This document shows, piece by piece, positions 63,160 through 64,000 of a stretch of DNA of 64,000 bases (position 1 is its first letter; every line of letters starts with the position of its first letter). Below the pieces are notes generated by a model. The model ran no database searches, had not been told where the DNA came from, and saw only the letters and a list, made by a program, of their open reading frames with translations. Source of the stretch: UMGS1958 sp045542415 (GTDB lineage: Bacteria > Bacillota > Clostridia > UBA1381); NCBI GenBank assembly GCA_045542415.1, contig JAZQKZ010000070.1:62001-126000 (forward strand), read 5' to 3'. A program made the position numbers and the translations under genes.

Positions 63160-64000
63160 TTACTGTATCATATTTTCAAATTCTTCTTCGGATATAACAG
63201 TTACTCCGAGCTTATTTGCCTTATCAAGCTTGCTACCTGCTTCTTCACCTGCAAGAACATAGGTTGTTTTTTTCGACACACTTGATGAGGTCTTTCCACC
63301 CATGCTTTCAATAATAGCCGCTGCCTCGCTGCGTTTATATTTCGCAAGCGTTCCGGTCAAAACAAATGTCATACCCTCGAACGGCTTATCCCCTCCGTTA
63401 TCAGATACCTCTTCAACACAGCGAACCCCCGCTTTTTCTAACCGATCTATAAATACCAGATTTTGCTCCTGACTAAAGAATTCAACCACAGACTCTGCCA
63501 TGATATTGCCTATATCATCAATCTGAGTAAGCTCGTCAAGTGATGAGTTCTTTAACTCATCAAGAGTCTTATATCTCTTAGCCAGTACCTTTGCCGCCTT
63601 TTCACCTATATGACGGATTCCAAACGCATTAATCAGTCGGTGAAGCGGATTAGTTTTTGATTTCTCAAGAGAATTAATCAGATTCTGTGCCGATTTCTCG
63701 CCCATCTTATCCATCTGAGCAATATCCTCCGGCTTTATATAATATAAATCTGCCGCTGTCTCTATCATTCCTCTCTCAAGCATCTGCTCAATAATTGACG
63801 GACCGAGACCGTCTATATCCATTGCACCTCTTGAAACAAAGTGAACTATATTTCTGTATCGCTGTGCAGGGCAGCTTACACCCGTACATCTGCAGGCTGC
63901 CTCTCCCTCTTCACGCACTACAGTACCGCCGCATTCGGGACATGTATCCGGCATTTTAAACTCAATCTCGTCACCTGTTCTGTTCTCCTTTATAACCTCA
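63160..64000 (-). CDS. ligA: NAD-dependent DNA ligase LigA (N-terminus beyond window)
   Basis: C-terminal ~279 residues of LigA; the frame is open through base 64000, so the adenylation domain lies outside. Seen: end of the OB fold, zinc finger (CPECGG, then CTGVSCPAQ), helix-hairpin-helix stretch (FVSRGAMDIDGLGPSIIEQML; KMGEKSAQNLINSLEKSK; FGIRHIGEKAAKVLAKR) and a BRCT domain (GMTFVLTGTLAKYKRSEAAAIIES; GSKLDKANKLGVTVISEEEF). It seals nicks in replication and repair. Confidence 0.96.
   Translation of the reverse strand, partial: EVIKENRTGDEIEFKMPDTCPECGGTVVREEGEAACRCTGVSCPAQRYRNIVHFVSRGAMDIDGLGPSIIEQMLERGMIETAADLYYIKPEDIAQMDKMGEKSAQNLINSLEKSKTNPLHRLINAFGIRHIGEKAAKVLAKRYKTLDELKNSSLDELTQIDDIGNIMAESVVEFFSQEQNLVFIDRLEKAGVRCVEEVSDNGGDKPFEGMTFVLTGTLAKYKRSEAAAIIESMGGKTSSSVSKKTTYVLAGEEAGSKLDKANKLGVTVISEEEFENMIQ

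Noticed and set aside
1..64000. CRISPR arrays, rRNA, tRNA, insertion sequences or prophage genes
   Set aside because: No regularly spaced repeats, no rRNA or tRNA-like folds, no transposase, integrase or phage structural genes were recognised.

Overview
The window looks like chromosomal DNA of an anaerobic, spore-forming member of the Clostridia (Bacillota). The reasons are strong AGGAGG-type ribosome binding sites, near-consensus TTGACA-17-TATAAT promoters, a Rex redox repressor with its own operator, a Trp T-box, the sporulation-type genes spoVAC and germ (GerMN), DUF4364 and PspC proteins, and SLH and BspA-LRR surface proteins. Two family PL11 rhamnogalacturonan lyases, a PL1-like pectate lyase, an LplB/LplC-type oligosaccharide importer and a rhamnulokinase point to a pectin (rhamnogalacturonan-I) specialist. 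A Monoglobus-like gut bacterium would fit, but the species cannot be settled from the sequence alone. I see no rRNA, tRNA, CRISPR array, insertion sequence or prophage.

Layout. 1-6.4 kb (minus strand): uvrB, a 126-codon gene and uvrA (cut by the window edge), then rex with a coupled P-loop/Asp23-like fusion gene. 6.5-13.2 kb (minus): two permeases, a solute-binding lipoprotein and a secreted PL11 lyase, forming a rhamnogalacturonan uptake locus with no ATPase gene. 13.4-15.1 kb (plus): Trp T-box, a second hairpin, a 10-codon leader ORF and a stand-alone trpB. 15.2-17 kb (minus): rpsB-tsf. 17.1-20.5 kb (plus): DUF4364 gene, amidase, enolase. 20.5-24.5 kb: D,D-carboxypeptidase (minus), DHHW/AlgX-like protein (plus), then a compact retron consisting of promoter, structured msr-msd-like RNA with matched a1/a2 repeats, terminator and reverse transcriptase, with no effector gene beside it. 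24.5-33.1 kb (minus): rhaB, a response regulator/kinase/GerM locus, a DMT transporter, a second canonical trpB, and a MATE exporter; between the last two a plus-strand promoter and terminator bracket a possible small RNA. 33.4-39.2 kb (plus): aminotransferase and a giant acyl-CoA dehydratase activase-like protein. 39.3-49 kb: a 1671-residue PL11 protein, lone spoVAC, aroE-aroK, PspC, and the PL1-like lyase. 49.2-61.6 kb (minus): a GH26-like lipoprotein coupled to an AgrC/AgrA-like two-component system, then an SLH protein and two BspA-type LRR proteins. 61.8-64 kb (minus): PIG-V-like mannosyltransferase and ligA (cut by the window edge).

How parts may fit together. The lyases would cut pectin backbones outside the cell, the ABC importer would bring in oligosaccharides and RhaB would process rhamnulose. 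The two LRR genes share an identical 57-bp upstream element that carries 8-bp direct repeats spaced exactly 21 bp apart just upstream of the -35 box. This is the geometry used by LytTR regulators, and a LytTR regulator is encoded 6 kb away. A copper-amine-oxidase-N-like module recurs in at least six exported proteins. The strongest candidate for an undescribed system is the effector-less retron at 23.24-24.45 kb.
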